Source: Aeromonas encheleia (GTDB taxonomy: Bacteria; Pseudomonadota; Gammaproteobacteria; Enterobacterales; Aeromonadaceae). From it: DNA of 64,000 nucleotides. The stretch covers positions 191,501 through 255,500 of the forward strand of contig NZ_LR134376.1 of NCBI RefSeq assembly GCF_900637545.1. Reading direction: 5' to 3'. Both the position numbers and the translations under genes were made by a program. Shown one piece after another: positions 26,497 to 36,192 of the stretch (positions are counted from its first letter, which is position 1; each line of letters starts with the position of its first letter). A model generated the notes under the pieces. That model saw nothing but the letters and a program-made list of their open reading frames with translations. It was not told the origin of the DNA and searched no databases.

Positions 26497-27825
26497 ATGC
26501 GTATTGTGATCATAGGTGGCGAAGCCGCCGGCATGAGTGCGGCCGCCAAGGCCCGCCGTCTGGCCAAGGATGCCGAGATTGTGGTGTATGAGGCCTCCGA
26601 GGTGATCTCCTTCGGGGCCTGCGGGCTGCCCTACTTCGTCGGCGACGACTTCCAGGAGCCCGGTTACATGGCCGAGTTCACCCCGGCGCAGTTCGCCGCC
26701 AAGGGGATCGAGGTCAAGACCGGTCACCGGGTGCTGGCGCTGGATGCCAAGAACCAGACCCTGAGGGTCGAGCACAACGGCGACAGCTTCAGCGACCATT
26801 ACGATCGCCTGATGATCGCCACCGGCGCCCGCGAGCAGATGCCGCCGATCCCCGGCCTGCAGCAGGAGGGGGTGTTCGGTCTGCGCCGTCTGGCCGATGG
26901 CCTGGCGCTCAAGGCCGTGGTGCAGGATGGCAGCAAGCGCAAGGCCGTCGTCATCGGCTCCGGCTTCATCGGGCTGGAGGTGGTGGAGGCATTGGTGCAT
27001 CAGGGCAAGGAGGTGCGCCTCATCGAGTTGGCGGAGCGGGTCATCCCCGATGCCTTCGATTCAGAGATCACTCTGCACATCGAGACCGAGCTACGCGAAC
27101 AGGGCGTCTCTCTGCACCTGGGAGAGCGGGTGGAGGCGCTGCTGGGGGAGGGCAGGGTCAGTGGCGTGCGCACCGACCAGGGCTGCTACGAGGCCGATAT
27201 AGTGGTGGTCTGCACCGGGGTCAGGCCCAACACCGAGTTTCTGGCCGATACCGGCATCAAACGACTGGCCAACGGCGCCATCGAGGTGGATCGGCAGGGC
27301 CGTAGCTCGCTGCCCAACGTCTGGTCGGCGGGGGACTGTGCCAGCGTCTGGCACAGCGTGAAGCAGCAACAGGTCTATGTGCCGCTCGCCACCATCGCCA
27401 ACAAGCTGGGGCGCATGGTGGGTGAGAACCTGGCCGGTGCCGGCCAGGAATTCCCAGGCACGTTAGGCTCTGCGGCGCTCAAGGTGCTGGGGCTGGAGGC
27501 GGGCCGTACCGGCCTGTCCGAGCGGGAGGCGCAGGCGCTGGGCATCGACTATCGCACCGTGCTGATCAAGGACAAGTGCCACACCAACTACTGCCCGGGT
27601 CAGTCCGACATCCACGTCAAGCTGGTGTATGAGGCGGGCAGCAAGCGCCTGCTGGGGGGCCAGATCCTGGGGCGCAAAGGGGCCGTGCACCGCATCGACG
27701 CGCTGGTGGTGGCCATCACCATGGGGGTCACCACCGAGCAGCTCGGCATGCTGGACTTCGCCTACGCGCCGCCCTTCTCCCGCACCTGGGATGTGCTCAA
27801 CGTAGCGGGCAATGTCGCCAAGTAG
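26497..27825 (+). CDS. FAD-dependent CoA-disulfide / persulfide reductase family protein
   Basis: Flavoprotein disulfide reductase of 442 residues in the single-cysteine CoA-disulfide reductase/NADH oxidase group. The FAD loop is IIGGEAAGMSAAAKARR. The redox-active Cys42 is in SFGACGLPYFVGD. The NAD loop is VIGSGFIGLEVVEAL and the second FAD site is NVWSAGDCASVW. The C-terminal dimer domain contains FAYAPPFSRTWDVLNVAGN. It lacks the fused rhodanese domain of some NADH-dependent persulfide reductases. Placed after a cystine importer and a cysteine desulfidase, it may reduce cystine-derived disulfides or persulfides; the exact substrate is inferred. ATG 26497 follows ACAGGAG. Confidence 0.85.
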   Translation: MRIVIIGGEAAGMSAAAKARRLAKDAEIVVYEASEVISFGACGLPYFVGDDFQEPGYMAEFTPAQFAAKGIEVKTGHRVLALDAKNQTLRVEHNGDSFSDHYDRLMIATGAREQMPPIPGLQQEGVFGLRRLADGLALKAVVQDGSKRKAVVIGSGFIGLEVVEALVHQGKEVRLIELAERVIPDAFDSEITLHIETELREQGVSLHLGERVEALLGEGRVSGVRTDQGCYEADIVVVCTGVRPNTEFLADTGIKRLANGAIEVDRQGRSSLPNVWSAGDCASVWHSVKQQQVYVPLATIANKLGRMVGENLAGAGQEFPGTLGSAALKVLGLEAGRTGLSEREAQALGIDYRTVLIKDKCHTNYCPGQSDIHVKLVYEAGSKRLLGGQILGRKGAVHRIDALVVAITMGVTTEQLGMLDFAYAPPFSRTWDVLNVAGNVAK

Positions 27826-27871
27826 AGCAGGCATCCGGACGCAGCACTGGTCACGCCCGGATCGCGCCCAT

Positions 27872-27902
27872 AAAAAAACCGATGCCTAGGCATCGGTTTT
27901 TT
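27872..27902. terminator. Bidirectional terminator
   Basis: Perfect palindrome CCGATGCCTAGGCATCGG flanked by A-run and T-run, between convergent genes. Confidence 0.93.
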
Positions 27903-27915
27903 GTTCCGGTCTCAC

Positions 27916-28680
27916 TCAGCCGCGGCCGAGGCGATTGTCCGGGTAGTTCTTGGCCAGCACCTCGCGGGCGTGCTGGGCCAGGGTCGGCATCTTCAGGGTA
28001 TCGTAGGCGTTGACCATGATCTCCAGTGCCTTCTCGGTCTCGACGGTGTCGGGATAGGTCTCGACTACCATCTTGGCGCGGTTGGCGGCGGCGATCAGCG
28101 CATCACGCTTCACGTAATACTCGGCCACCCCCAGATCGTAGCGGGCGAGACGGGTCTTCAGGCCTATCATGCGGGCACGGGCATCGGCGGCGAAGCTGCT
28201 GTTGGGGTAGTTCTGCAGCAGTGTCTTGAAGTCCTGGAAGGCCTGACGGGCGTAGGAGGGGTCCTTGTCGTCCCGATCTATCCCCAGGAAGTCCTGGAAG
28301 AAGTTGTAATCCGCCGCCATGTTGGTCAGGCCACGCATGTAGAACACATAATCTATGTTCTTGTGGGCAGGATTGAGGCGGATGAACCGGTCGATATTGG
28401 CGATGGCCTGGGCGGTATCATCCTGTTTGTAGTAGGCGTAGATCAGGTCAAGCTGAACCTGACTGGAGTAGGCACCGAAGGGGTAGCGTGAGTCCAATGC
28501 TTCCAGTAACTCGATGGCATTCAGGTAGTTACCTGTATCCAGCTTGAGGCGAGCCTGTTGGTACAGGACTTCCGGCGGTTCGTCGGGAACCTTGGGTTTG
28601 GTGCTGGAACAGCCAGTGATCAGGGTAGCGATCAAGGCGAGCGACATCAGCAGGTGAGACTTCTTTCCCATCAACAACAT
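27916..28680 (-). CDS. bamD: Outer membrane assembly lipoprotein BamD
   Basis: Essential lipoprotein of the BAM complex that inserts beta-barrel proteins in the outer membrane. It is about 254 residues with a lipoprotein signal ending LITGC. Five tetratricopeptide-like repeats follow (for example EVLYQQARLKLDTGNYLNAIELLEAL and VQLDLIYAYYKQDDTAQAIANIDRFI). In-frame starts at 28695 (GTG) and 28671 (ATG) are also possible; 28680 is a compromise. It is divergent from rluD, the arrangement seen in E. coli. Confidence 0.93.
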   Translation of the reverse strand: MLLMGKKSHLLMSLALIATLITGCSSTKPKVPDEPPEVLYQQARLKLDTGNYLNAIELLEALDSRYPFGAYSSQVQLDLIYAYYKQDDTAQAIANIDRFIRLNPAHKNIDYVFYMRGLTNMAADYNFFQDFLGIDRDDKDPSYARQAFQDFKTLLQNYPNSSFAADARARMIGLKTRLARYDLGVAEYYVKRDALIAAANRAKMVVETYPDTVETEKALEIMVNAYDTLKMPTLAQHAREVLAKNYPDNRLGRG

Positions 28681-28787
28681 CCGGTCCATTTCCACGAAAT
28701 TGGCAAAGTATCCGTTATGCTTGGCTAAAAGAAAAGCTAGAATACCCGGATTATTTCGAATTGATACCCCCGCTCAAGAGACCATAC

Positions 28788-29768
28788 ATGAGCCAGCATA
28801 TTGAACTGACAGGCGAATTTCAGGATCACCAATTCGGGCAGCGACTCGACCAGGCCCTGGCTGAATTGTTTCCAGACTACTCCAGAACCCGCATCAAGGA
28901 GTGGATTTTACAGGACAGAGTGACCCTGGACGGTCAGGTTGCCAACACCCCGCGCGAGAAAGTGCTGGCAGGGCAACAGGTACATGTAGATGTCGAGTTG
29001 GAAGATGACACCCGTTGGGATGCTCAGGATATCGAACTCAACATCATCTATGAAGATGAACACATCCTGGTGATCGACAAGCCGGCCGGCCTGGTGGTTC
29101 ACCCGGGCGCCGGCACACCGGATGGCACCATCCTCAACGCCCTGCTGCACCGCTACCCCGGCATTGCCGAGGTACCCCGTGCCGGCATAGTGCACCGTCT
29201 GGATAAGGACACCACCGGTCTGATGGTGGTCGCCAAGACGGTACCGGCCCAGACCCATCTGGTGGAGGCGCTGCAGGCGCGCCAGATCACCCGTGAGTAT
29301 GAAGCCATCGCCATCGGTCACATGACCGCAGGCGGCACCGTGGACGCCCCCATCGGCCGTCACCCGACCCAGCGTACCCACATGGCTGTGGTGCCCAATG
29401 GCCGTCCTTCCGTGACCCACTTCCGGGTACACGAGAAGTTCCGTGGCCACACCCGACTGCGTCTGCGGTTGGAGACGGGGCGTACCCACCAGATCCGCGT
29501 GCACATGGCTCATATCAAGCACCCACTGGTGGGGGATCCCGCCTACGGTGGCCGTATGCGCCTGCTGCGCAACGCGACTCCGGAGCTGACCCAGGCGCTG
29601 CGCGGCTTCCACCGCCAGGCGCTGCATGCCACCATGCTGAAGCTGGCGCACCCCATCACCGGCGAAGTCATGGAGTGGCACTCTGCCACGCCGCAAGACA
29701 TGCTGGATCTGATGGAAGTGTTGCGTGCCGATACCCTGGCCAACCCGGACGATCTGGTCTGGGGCTGA
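28788..29768 (+). CDS. rluD: 23S rRNA pseudouridine synthase RluD
   Basis: Makes pseudouridines at helix 69 of 23S rRNA (positions 1911, 1915 and 1917 in E. coli numbering). It has 326 residues, with an N-terminal S4-like RNA-binding domain and the catalytic motif HRLDKDTTGL, where the catalytic aspartate is residue 139, the same number as in E. coli. GRTHQIRVHM is also present. ATG 28788 gives the family start MSQHIELTGEFQ. It begins the rluD-pgeF-clpB order. Confidence 0.96.
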   Translation: MSQHIELTGEFQDHQFGQRLDQALAELFPDYSRTRIKEWILQDRVTLDGQVANTPREKVLAGQQVHVDVELEDDTRWDAQDIELNIIYEDEHILVIDKPAGLVVHPGAGTPDGTILNALLHRYPGIAEVPRAGIVHRLDKDTTGLMVVAKTVPAQTHLVEALQARQITREYEAIAIGHMTAGGTVDAPIGRHPTQRTHMAVVPNGRPSVTHFRVHEKFRGHTRLRLRLETGRTHQIRVHMAHIKHPLVGDPAYGGRMRLLRNATPELTQALRGFHRQALHATMLKLAHPITGEVMEWHSATPQDMLDLMEVLRADTLANPDDLVWG

Positions 29769-29824
29769 TCGATCGAGGCCTGCGTCGGCTTCTGCCGTAA
29801 CCAGGCCCGGATAGCAGGCCAAAC

Positions 29825-29864
29825 GGGGCTCCTTAGCTGATGACAGATAAGGAGCCCCTTTTTT
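29825..29864 (+). terminator. Terminator after rluD
   Basis: Eleven-bp stem (29825-29835 with 29848-29858) followed by six T. Confidence 0.88.
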
Positions 29865-29889
29865 ATTTGTTGAAAATGAAGGAGAGAAG

Positions 29890-30627
29890 ATGAAGTGGAT
29901 CGTACCTGACTGGCCGGCCCCGGCCTCAGTGCGGGCGTTGTCGACCACCCGGGATGGCGGTGTCAGCGAGGGGGTCTTTCGCGGCCTGAACCTGGGGGCC
30001 CATGTGGGCGACGAGGCGGCCAGGGTCGAGGCCAACCGCGCCGCCTTGCAGCAGGCGGCCGGGATCCCGGGTCGGCTCAACTGGCTCGATCAGGTACACG
30101 GCACCCTAGTCCACCCGGTCAGCAACGCGATCGGCGCCACGCCGCAGGCCGATGCGGCCTGCGCCCACGAGGCCGGCCTGGCCTGCATAGTGATGACTGC
30201 CGACTGTCTGCCGGTGTTGCTCTGCGACCGGGCAGGCACCCGGGTGGCCGCCGCTCACGCCGGCTGGCGCGGGCTGCAGGGTGGCGCGCTGGAGGCCAGC
30301 ATCGCGGCCATGGGTTGCGATCCAGCCGATATTCTCGCCTGGCTTGGGCCGGCCATAGGCCCCCGGGCGTTCGAGGTGGGGGGCGAGGTGCGCGACGCCT
30401 TCCTGGCCGAGCAGGCCGAGGCGGCCGCCGCCTTCGTGCCCTCTGCCAACGAGGGCAAGTGGCTGGCGGACATCTACCAGCTGGCCCGGCTGCGGCTGGC
30501 CCGCGCCGGGGTGAGCGCCGTCTATGGCGGTGAGCACTGCACCTTCAGCGACGGCGAGCGGTTCTACTCCTATCGCCGCGACGGCCAGACCGGCCGCATG
30601 GCCTCGATCATCTGGCTAGCGGACTGA
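29890..30627 (+). CDS. pgeF: Peptidoglycan editing factor PgeF (YfiH)
   Basis: A 245-residue member of the multicopper-oxidase-like DUF152 family. It removes misincorporated L-serine from UDP-MurNAc peptides in E. coli; purine nucleoside phosphorylase activity is also reported for relatives. The conserved segments DQVHGT, MTADCLPVLLCD and AAHAGWRGL contain the His/Cys/His metal ligands. ATG 29890 follows AAGGAGAGAAG. It lies between rluD and clpB, as in E. coli. Confidence 0.92.
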   Translation: MKWIVPDWPAPASVRALSTTRDGGVSEGVFRGLNLGAHVGDEAARVEANRAALQQAAGIPGRLNWLDQVHGTLVHPVSNAIGATPQADAACAHEAGLACIVMTADCLPVLLCDRAGTRVAAAHAGWRGLQGGALEASIAAMGCDPADILAWLGPAIGPRAFEVGGEVRDAFLAEQAEAAAAFVPSANEGKWLADIYQLARLRLARAGVSAVYGGEHCTFSDGERFYSYRRDGQTGRMASIIWLAD

Positions 30628-30781
30628 ATCGGGGCGTCCTCGATGCCTGTTTCTGCCGTGATGGCCGGATCGATCTGATGGCCGCCCCGCGCCGGCGGGC
30701 TGAGTGAGCCGTGCCGCCCTTGCCGGGTAGGGGCGGCTCCCTCTGATCCCCATGTTGAGGGAAAAATAAACAGCCCTTCCC

Positions 30782-30809
30782 CTTGAAATCGCGGCCCTTG
30801 ACCTCATCT
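30782..30809 (+). promoter_or_regulatory. Heat-shock (sigma32) promoter of clpB
   Basis: CTTGAAA (30782-30788) and CCTCATCT (30802-30809) with a 13-base spacer match the sigma32 consensus CTTGAAA-N(11-16)-CCCCATNT. It lies about 65 bases before the clpB start, as expected for a heat-shock chaperone. Confidence 0.8.
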
Positions 30810-30872
30810 TCCTTGTCAGAAAGTTCTGTTGTTGCCGCCCAGGGCGGCGTCTGTTTCAAAGGGGGGAGTGCA

Positions 30873-33446
30873 ATGCGCCTCGATCGCCTGACCAGTAAAT
30901 TCCAAGTAGCTATCTCCGATGCCCAGTCACTCGCACTGGGTCGTGATCATCAATTTATCGAACCCGCGCACCTGATGACCGCCCTGGTCAACCAGGATGG
31001 CGGTTCTATTCGTCCGCTCTTGACCCTGTGCGGGATGGACATCAATGCCCTGCGCTCGCGCCTCGGCGAGGAGCTCGACCGCCTGCCCAGAGTGAGCGGC
31101 GTCGAGGGGGACGTGCAGCTCTCCAATGGCCTGGGCCGGCTGCTCAACGTCTGCGACAAGCTGGCCCAGCAGCGCAAGGATCAGTTCATCTCGTCCGAAC
31201 TTTTCGTGCTGGCGGCCCTCGACGAGAAGGGCAACCTGGGGGAGCTGCTGCGCGCCCAGGGCCTGACCAAGGAGAAACTCGAGCAGGCCATCGACAAGGT
31301 CCGTGGCGGCAAGAAGATCGATGACGCCAACGCCGAGGAGAACCGTCAGGCGCTGGAGAAGTACACCGTCGATCTCACCGAGCGGGCCGAACTCGGCAAG
31401 CTCGATCCCGTCATCGGGCGGGATGAAGAGATCCGCCGCACCATCCAGGTGCTGCAGCGCCGTACCAAGAACAACCCCGTGCTGATTGGGGCCCCCGGTG
31501 TCGGCAAGACCGCCATCGTCGAGGGGCTGGCCCAGCGCATCATCAACGGCGAGGTGCCGGAAGGGCTCAAGAACAAGCGGGTGCTCTCCCTGGACATGGG
31601 GGCCCTGGTGGCCGGTGCCAAGTATCGCGGCGAGTTCGAGGAGCGGCTGAAAGCCGTGCTCAGCGATCTCGCCAAGGAGGAGGGCAACGTCATCCTCTTC
31701 GTCGACGAGCTGCACACCATGGTCGGCGCCGGCAAGGGCGAGGGAGCCATGGACGCGGGTAACATGCTCAAACCGGCCCTGGCGCGCGGTGAGCTGCACT
31801 GCGTCGGTGCCACCACCCTGGATGAATATCGCCAGTACGTGGAAAAAGATGCCGCCCTGGAGCGCCGCTTCCAGAAGGTGCTGGTGGAGGAGCCCTCGGT
31901 GGAGGACACCATCGCTATACTGCGTGGCCTGAAGGAACGTTATGAGCTGCACCACCACGTGCAGATCACGGATCCGGCCATAGTCGCGGCGGCCCAGCTA
32001 TCGCACCGCTACATCGCCGATCGCCAGCTGCCGGACAAGGCCATCGACCTGATCGACGAGGCGGCGGCCAGCATCCGGCTGCAGATCGACTCCAAGCCGG
32101 AATCCCTGGATCGGCTGGAGCGGCGCATCATCCAGCTCAAACTGGAGCAGCAGGCGCTGCTGAAAGAGGATGACGACGCCAGCCGCAAGCGGCTCGATCT
32201 GCTCAATCAGGAGCTGAGTGAGAAGGAGCGTGAATACAACGAGCTGGAAGAAGTGTGGAAGGCCGAGAAGGCGGCGCTGGCCGGTACCCAGCACATCAAG
32301 GCCGCGCTGGAGCAGGCCCGTCAGGATCTCGAGGTGGCACGCCGCGCGGGGGATCTGGCCCGCATGTCCGAGCTGCAGTACGGCCGCATCCCCGAGCTGG
32401 AGAAGCAGCTCGATCTCGCCACCCAGGCCGAGATGCAGGAGACCAGCCTGCTGCGCAACCGGGTCACCGACGTGGAGATCGCTGATGTACTGGCGCGCTG
32501 GACCGGCATCCCGGTGGCGCGGATGCTGGAAGGGGAGCGGGACAAGCTGCTGCGGATGGAAGATCAGTTGCACAGCCGGGTGATCGGCCAGGAAGAGGCG
32601 GTGGAAGCCGTCTCCAACGCCATTCGCCGCTCCCGGGCCGGGCTGTCCGATCCGAACCGCCCCATCGGCTCCTTCCTGTTCCTCGGCCCGACCGGGGTGG
32701 GCAAGACCGAGCTGTGCAAGGCGCTGGCCGAGTTCCTGTTCGATACCCAGGACGCCATGGTGCGCATCGACATGTCCGAGTTCATGGAGAAGCACAGCGT
32801 GGCGCGGCTGGTGGGGGCGCCTCCCGGCTATGTGGGCTACGAGGAGGGGGGTTACCTGACCGAGGCGGTACGCCGTCGCCCCTACTCGGTGATCCTGCTG
32901 GACGAGGTGGAGAAGGCGCACCCGGATGTGTTCAACATCCTGCTGCAGGTGCTGGACGATGGTCGTCTGACCGATGGTCAGGGCCGTACCGTCGATTTCC
33001 GCAATACGGTGGTGATCATGACCTCCAACCTCGGCTCGGATCTGATCCAGGAGCACTATGCCGAGAAGGACTATGAGGAGATGAAGGCCCTGTTGATGGA
33101 GCTGCTGACCCGCAGCTTCCGACCGGAGTTCATCAACCGGATCGACGAGACTGTGGTGTTCCACCCGCTCGGCGAGGATCACATCAAGTCCATCGCCCGC
33201 ATTCAGCTCAAGAGCCTGATGGGCCGTCTGGAGTCCCAGGGCTTCGAAGTGGAGGTGAGCGAGGAGCTGCTGACCAAGCTGGTGCATGCCGGTTTCGATC
33301 CCGTCTACGGGGCGCGTCCCCTCAAGCGGGCGATCCAGCAGAAGGTGGAGAACCCGCTGGCCCAGGCGCTGCTCAGCGGTCGGGTCATCCCCGGCAAGAA
33401 ATTGCTGCTGGGGGCTGACAGCAGCGGCCTCACCATGACCCAGTGA
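30873..33446 (+). CDS. clpB: ATP-dependent disaggregase ClpB
   Basis: Hexameric AAA+ chaperone that pulls proteins out of aggregates with DnaK. It has 857 residues, equal to E. coli. An N-terminal Clp repeat domain is followed by nucleotide-binding domain 1 (Walker A GAPGVGKT near 206), a long coiled-coil middle domain (about 400-525, rich in Glu/Lys/Leu) and domain 2 (Walker A GPTGVGKT near 605, Walker [14 protein letters not shown]). ATG 30873 follows GGGGGGAG; a longer reading from 30783 would overlap the sigma32 promoter and is rejected. Confidence 0.97.
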   Translation: MRLDRLTSKFQVAISDAQSLALGRDHQFIEPAHLMTALVNQDGGSIRPLLTLCGMDINALRSRLGEELDRLPRVSGVEGDVQLSNGLGRLLNVCDKLAQQRKDQFISSELFVLAALDEKGNLGELLRAQGLTKEKLEQAIDKVRGGKKIDDANAEENRQALEKYTVDLTERAELGKLDPVIGRDEEIRRTIQVLQRRTKNNPVLIGAPGVGKTAIVEGLAQRIINGEVPEGLKNKRVLSLDMGALVAGAKYRGEFEERLKAVLSDLAKEEGNVILFVDELHTMVGAGKGEGAMDAGNMLKPALARGELHCVGATTLDEYRQYVEKDAALERRFQKVLVEEPSVEDTIAILRGLKERYELHHHVQITDPAIVAAAQLSHRYIADRQLPDKAIDLIDEAAASIRLQIDSKPESLDRLERRIIQLKLEQQALLKEDDDASRKRLDLLNQELSEKEREYNELEEVWKAEKAALAGTQHIKAALEQARQDLEVARRAGDLARMSELQYGRIPELEKQLDLATQAEMQETSLLRNRVTDVEIADVLARWTGIPVARMLEGERDKLLRMEDQLHSRVIGQEEAVEAVSNAIRRSRAGLSDPNRPIGSFLFLGPTGVGKTELCKALAEFLFDTQDAMVRIDMSEFMEKHSVARLVGAPPGYVGYEEGGYLTEAVRRRPYSVILLDEVEKAHPDVFNILLQVLDDGRLTDGQGRTVDFRNTVVIMTSNLGSDLIQEHYAEKDYEEMKALLMELLTRSFRPEFINRIDETVVFHPLGEDHIKSIARIQLKSLMGRLESQGFEVEVSEELLTKLVHAGFDPVYGARPLKRAIQQKVENPLAQALLSGRVIPGKKLLLGADSSGLTMTQ

Positions 33447-33463
33447 TGGGGTTATCGATCAAG

Positions 33464-33488
33464 ACGCAGGCTTCGTGCCTGCGTTTTG
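33464..33488 (+). terminator. Terminator after clpB
   Basis: Eight-bp stem (33464-33471 with 33477-33484) and TTTT. It lies just before the next gene's ribosome binding site. Confidence 0.75.
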
Positions 33489-33504
33489 CTTTCAAGGAGA
33501 TAGC

Positions 33505-34329
33505 ATGCTGAAGTTTTCGGTGTTGGTGGATGACGAGGTGCACAGCCCAGGTTGTCTGCCGGAGCGAGGGCTGTCGATGGTGCTGGAGTGCGATGGCCTC
33601 AAGGTGCTGTTCGATAGCGGCAGAGGGCGGGCCTTGCGCCATAACGCCGAGGTGATGGGCATGGATCTCGGCTCCCTCACCCACGTCGTGCTGTCCCACG
33701 GTCATTACGACCATGTGGGTGGCATCGGCTCCCTGCCTGTTTACCCCGATCCCATCCCGCTGATCGCCTGCCCGGATGTGTTCAATGAGCGCGGCTACTT
33801 CCTGCCGCTGCTGTCCCGGCGCTACAACCTCTACCGCCTCTCGGGCGAGCTGGATCCGCCGCAACTGGCGGCCAGGGGACTGATCCCCCACTGCTCGGCC
33901 GAGCCGGTCTGGCTATCCGAGCGGCTGGTATTCCTGGGCTCCATACTGCGGCGCGATCGGGCCGCCCCCTCCCTGCTCGGCTATATGCTGCGTGGCGGCC
34001 GAGTGGAGAAGGATCTCATCAGCGATGACTCGGCGCTGGCCTACAAGGGTGAGCAGGGCCTTATCATCTTCATCGGCTGCGGTCATGCCGGGGTCGAGAA
34101 CATAGTGCAGCGGGCCAAGGAAGTGTGCGGTGACGAGCGGATCCAGGCCGTCATCGGCGGCCTGCACCTCAAGTTTTCCGGTCCGCGGCGGGCGGAGGCG
34201 CTGGGACTCTATCTGCAACGGGAAGGGGTGGACAGTCTGTTCGCCTGCCACTGCACCGGCAAGCGGAAGGCCGGGCTGCCGGGGCAGACCCAGATCGGGG
34301 CGGGCTTTGAACATGTGTTCCGGCCATAA
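33505..34329 (+). CDS. MBL-fold metallo-hydrolase
   Basis: A 274-residue metallo-beta-lactamase-fold protein. The metal motif HxHxDH appears as SHGHYDHVGG; further ligands are probably the histidines of FIGCGHAGVENI and CHCTGKRK. It resembles the group annotated as dihydropterin ribofuranosylaminobenzene phosphate synthase-like hydrolases, with SDDSALAYKGEQGLIIFIGC typical of that group. ATG 33505 is preceded by AAGGAGATAGC. It has no signal peptide, so it is cytoplasmic. Substrate unknown. It probably reads through from, or is weakly coupled to, clpB. Confidence 0.8.
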   Translation: MLKFSVLVDDEVHSPGCLPERGLSMVLECDGLKVLFDSGRGRALRHNAEVMGMDLGSLTHVVLSHGHYDHVGGIGSLPVYPDPIPLIACPDVFNERGYFLPLLSRRYNLYRLSGELDPPQLAARGLIPHCSAEPVWLSERLVFLGSILRRDRAAPSLLGYMLRGGRVEKDLISDDSALAYKGEQGLIIFIGCGHAGVENIVQRAKEVCGDERIQAVIGGLHLKFSGPRRAEALGLYLQREGVDSLFACHCTGKRKAGLPGQTQIGAGFEHVFRP

Positions 34330-34355
34330 AAAAAGCGGCAATCCGAGGATTGCCG
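34328..34355 (-). terminator. Intrinsic terminator on the minus strand (asnA side)
   Basis: Nine-bp stem (34336-34344 with 34347-34355) followed on the minus strand by seven T. It overlaps the last base pairs of the MBL-fold gene. Confidence 0.85.
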
Positions 34356-34559
34356 AGAGGAATGTATTCGATGCGACCTGACGTGGGTTGAGCGGGCCGC
34401 AGGGGCAAGCCCCGGTTTCGAAGAGAACCGCAAACCGCGGTCACCCTCCTTACAGCCTGCCCGGGATGCGCTCTCCATCCCGGGTGGCCACACTTCGCGT
34501 TGCACCCGACCGATCTGCTGCCTGAGCAGCCTCCAGCCAGGTGCAAGGTATCAATCTGC
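34356..34559 (-). ncRNA. Highly structured RNA segment downstream of asnA (3' UTR or small RNA)
   Basis: About 200 bases on the minus strand between the asnA stop and its terminator can fold into successive stems. An outer TTGCACC/GGTGCAA pair encloses a CTGC/GCAG hairpin (34495-34545). A perfect 9-bp stem CCCGGGATG/CATCCCGGG lies near 34465-34490. Smaller ACCGC/GCGGT and GGGG/CCCC stems follow. Such density suggests a functional RNA, perhaps released from the asnA mRNA, but I recognise no named family. Confidence 0.4.
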
Positions 34560-35558
34560 TTACAACATGCCCGGTACAGCGGCCTTCATCTCGGCCGACC
34601 AGACGCCGACCTGGACCTGACCTATGTGCTCCTTTTGCAGCAGCAACATGGCCAGACGGGATTGGCCTATGCCGCCCCCTATGGTCTGCGGCATCTCTCC
34701 TGCCAGCAGTGCCTGGTGCCAGTCGTACTGCAGGCGATCCTCATCCCCTGTGGTGGCGAGCTGGCGACGCAGCGCCTCGGCATCGACCCGGATCCCCATG
34801 GAGGAGATCTCGAAGCTGTCTTCCAGCACCGGGTTCCACACCAGGATGTCGCCGTTCAGCCCCGCCAGACCCTGGCCGAGATCGTTCTCGCTGCTCCAGT
34901 CGTCGTAGTCCGGGGCACGCACGTCGTGGCGCTCGCCGTGGGACAGGGCGCCGCCGATGCCGATGAGGAACACGGCCCCCAGCTCCTTGGCGATGGCGCG
35001 CTCACGGCCCTTGGCATCCAGATCCGGGTAACGGCTCAGCAGCTCTTCGCTGTGCAGGAACTGGATCTCGCTCGGCAGGAAGGGGGTCAGCTCGTGCTCT
35101 GCACAGACGGCGCGCTCGGTGGCCTTGATGGCGGCCCAGATGCCGCGCACCGTCTCCTGCAGGTAGGCCAGATCCCGGCGCTCGCTCGGCATCACCTTCT
35201 CCCAGTCCCACTGATCCACATAGACGGAGTGGATGGGGGTGAGCCTGTCTTCGTCCGGGCGCAGCGCCTTCATGTGGGTGTAGATGCCTTCACCCGGGCC
35301 GAAGCCGAAGCGGCCAAGGGTCTGGCGCTTCCATTTGGCCAGGGAGTGCACCACCTCGTAGCTGTGCTCCGGCAGGGTCTTCACCTTGACCTGCACCGCA
35401 TGCTCACAGCCGGAGAGGTTGTCCTGAGTGCCATCACCGACCCGGCTCAGTATGGGGGCTTGCACCTCCATCAGACCGAGCTGCTGGGCGAGCTGGCGGG
35501 AGAACATCTCTTTGACGAAGCTGATCTGTTGTTGGCTGCGAATGTAGTGCTGTTTCAT
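34560..35558 (-). CDS. asnA: Aspartate-ammonia ligase (asparagine synthetase A)
   Basis: Makes asparagine from aspartate, ATP and ammonia. It has 332 residues (E. coli about 330). The class II tRNA-synthetase-like core is clear: [29 protein letters not shown] and [15 protein letters not shown]. The start [21 protein letters not shown] at 35558 follows the E. coli start; a longer reading lacks support. It is divergent from asnC, its expected activator. Confidence 0.96.
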   Translation of the reverse strand: MKQHYIRSQQQISFVKEMFSRQLAQQLGLMEVQAPILSRVGDGTQDNLSGCEHAVQVKVKTLPEHSYEVVHSLAKWKRQTLGRFGFGPGEGIYTHMKALRPDEDRLTPIHSVYVDQWDWEKVMPSERRDLAYLQETVRGIWAAIKATERAVCAEHELTPFLPSEIQFLHSEELLSRYPDLDAKGRERAIAKELGAVFLIGIGGALSHGERHDVRAPDYDDWSSENDLGQGLAGLNGDILVWNPVLEDSFEISSMGIRVDAEALRRQLATTGDEDRLQYDWHQALLAGEMPQTIGGGIGQSRLAMLLLQKEHIGQVQVGVWSAEMKAAVPGML

Positions 35559-35711
35559 GGGAAATACCTGTTTCAAACCCGTTGGATGTAGCGATTCTTC
35601 AACAGATGGCGTACTAAATTCAATATTCGACAATAGAAATAGGCTTTACGTATTTTTTTGTTCAAAATGTTCGGGGTATTACTGAGATATCGTTAACGGG
35701 AGTGCAAAAAA

Positions 35712-36173
35712 GTGCCAGAAAATTATCGGATCGATAATCTCGATCAGGCCATCCTCACCGCCCTGATGGACAATGCGCGCATTCCTTATGCCGAGCTGGC
35801 CAAACAGCTGCTGGTCAGCCCGGGCACCATCCATGTGCGGGTGGAGAAGATGAAGCAGGCGGGGATCATCGAGGGCACCAGGGTGCAGGTGAATGCGAAG
35901 AAGCTGGGCTACGACGTCTGCTGCTTCATCGGCATCAATCTCAAGAGTGCGAAAGATTACCCCTCGGCGCTGGCCAAGCTGCAGGCGCTGGACGAGGTGG
36001 TGGAGGCCTATTACACCACGGGCCACTACAGCATCTTCATGAAGGTGATGACCCGCTCCATCGACGAGCTGCAGACGGTGCTGATCCACAAGATCCAGAC
36101 CATAGACGAGATCCAGTCCACCGAGACCCTGATCTCGTTGCAGAACCCTATCCTGCGGGATGTTAAACCCTGA
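35712..36173 (+). CDS. asnC: Transcriptional regulator AsnC
   Basis: Lrp/AsnC-family regulator of 153 residues. The N-terminal helix-turn-helix (IDNLDQAILTALMDNARIPYAELAKQ and SPGTIHVRVEKM) is followed by a RAM effector domain that binds asparagine. GTG 35712 is used. The protein is close to E. coli AsnC, and the divergent asnA-asnC layout is conserved; AsnC activates asnA and represses itself in E. coli. Confidence 0.94.
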   Translation: MPENYRIDNLDQAILTALMDNARIPYAELAKQLLVSPGTIHVRVEKMKQAGIIEGTRVQVNAKKLGYDVCCFIGINLKSAKDYPSALAKLQALDEVVEAYYTTGHYSIFMKVMTRSIDELQTVLIHKIQTIDEIQSTETLISLQNPILRDVKP

Positions 36174-36192
36174 TCACCTCTGTGGCCGAGGA

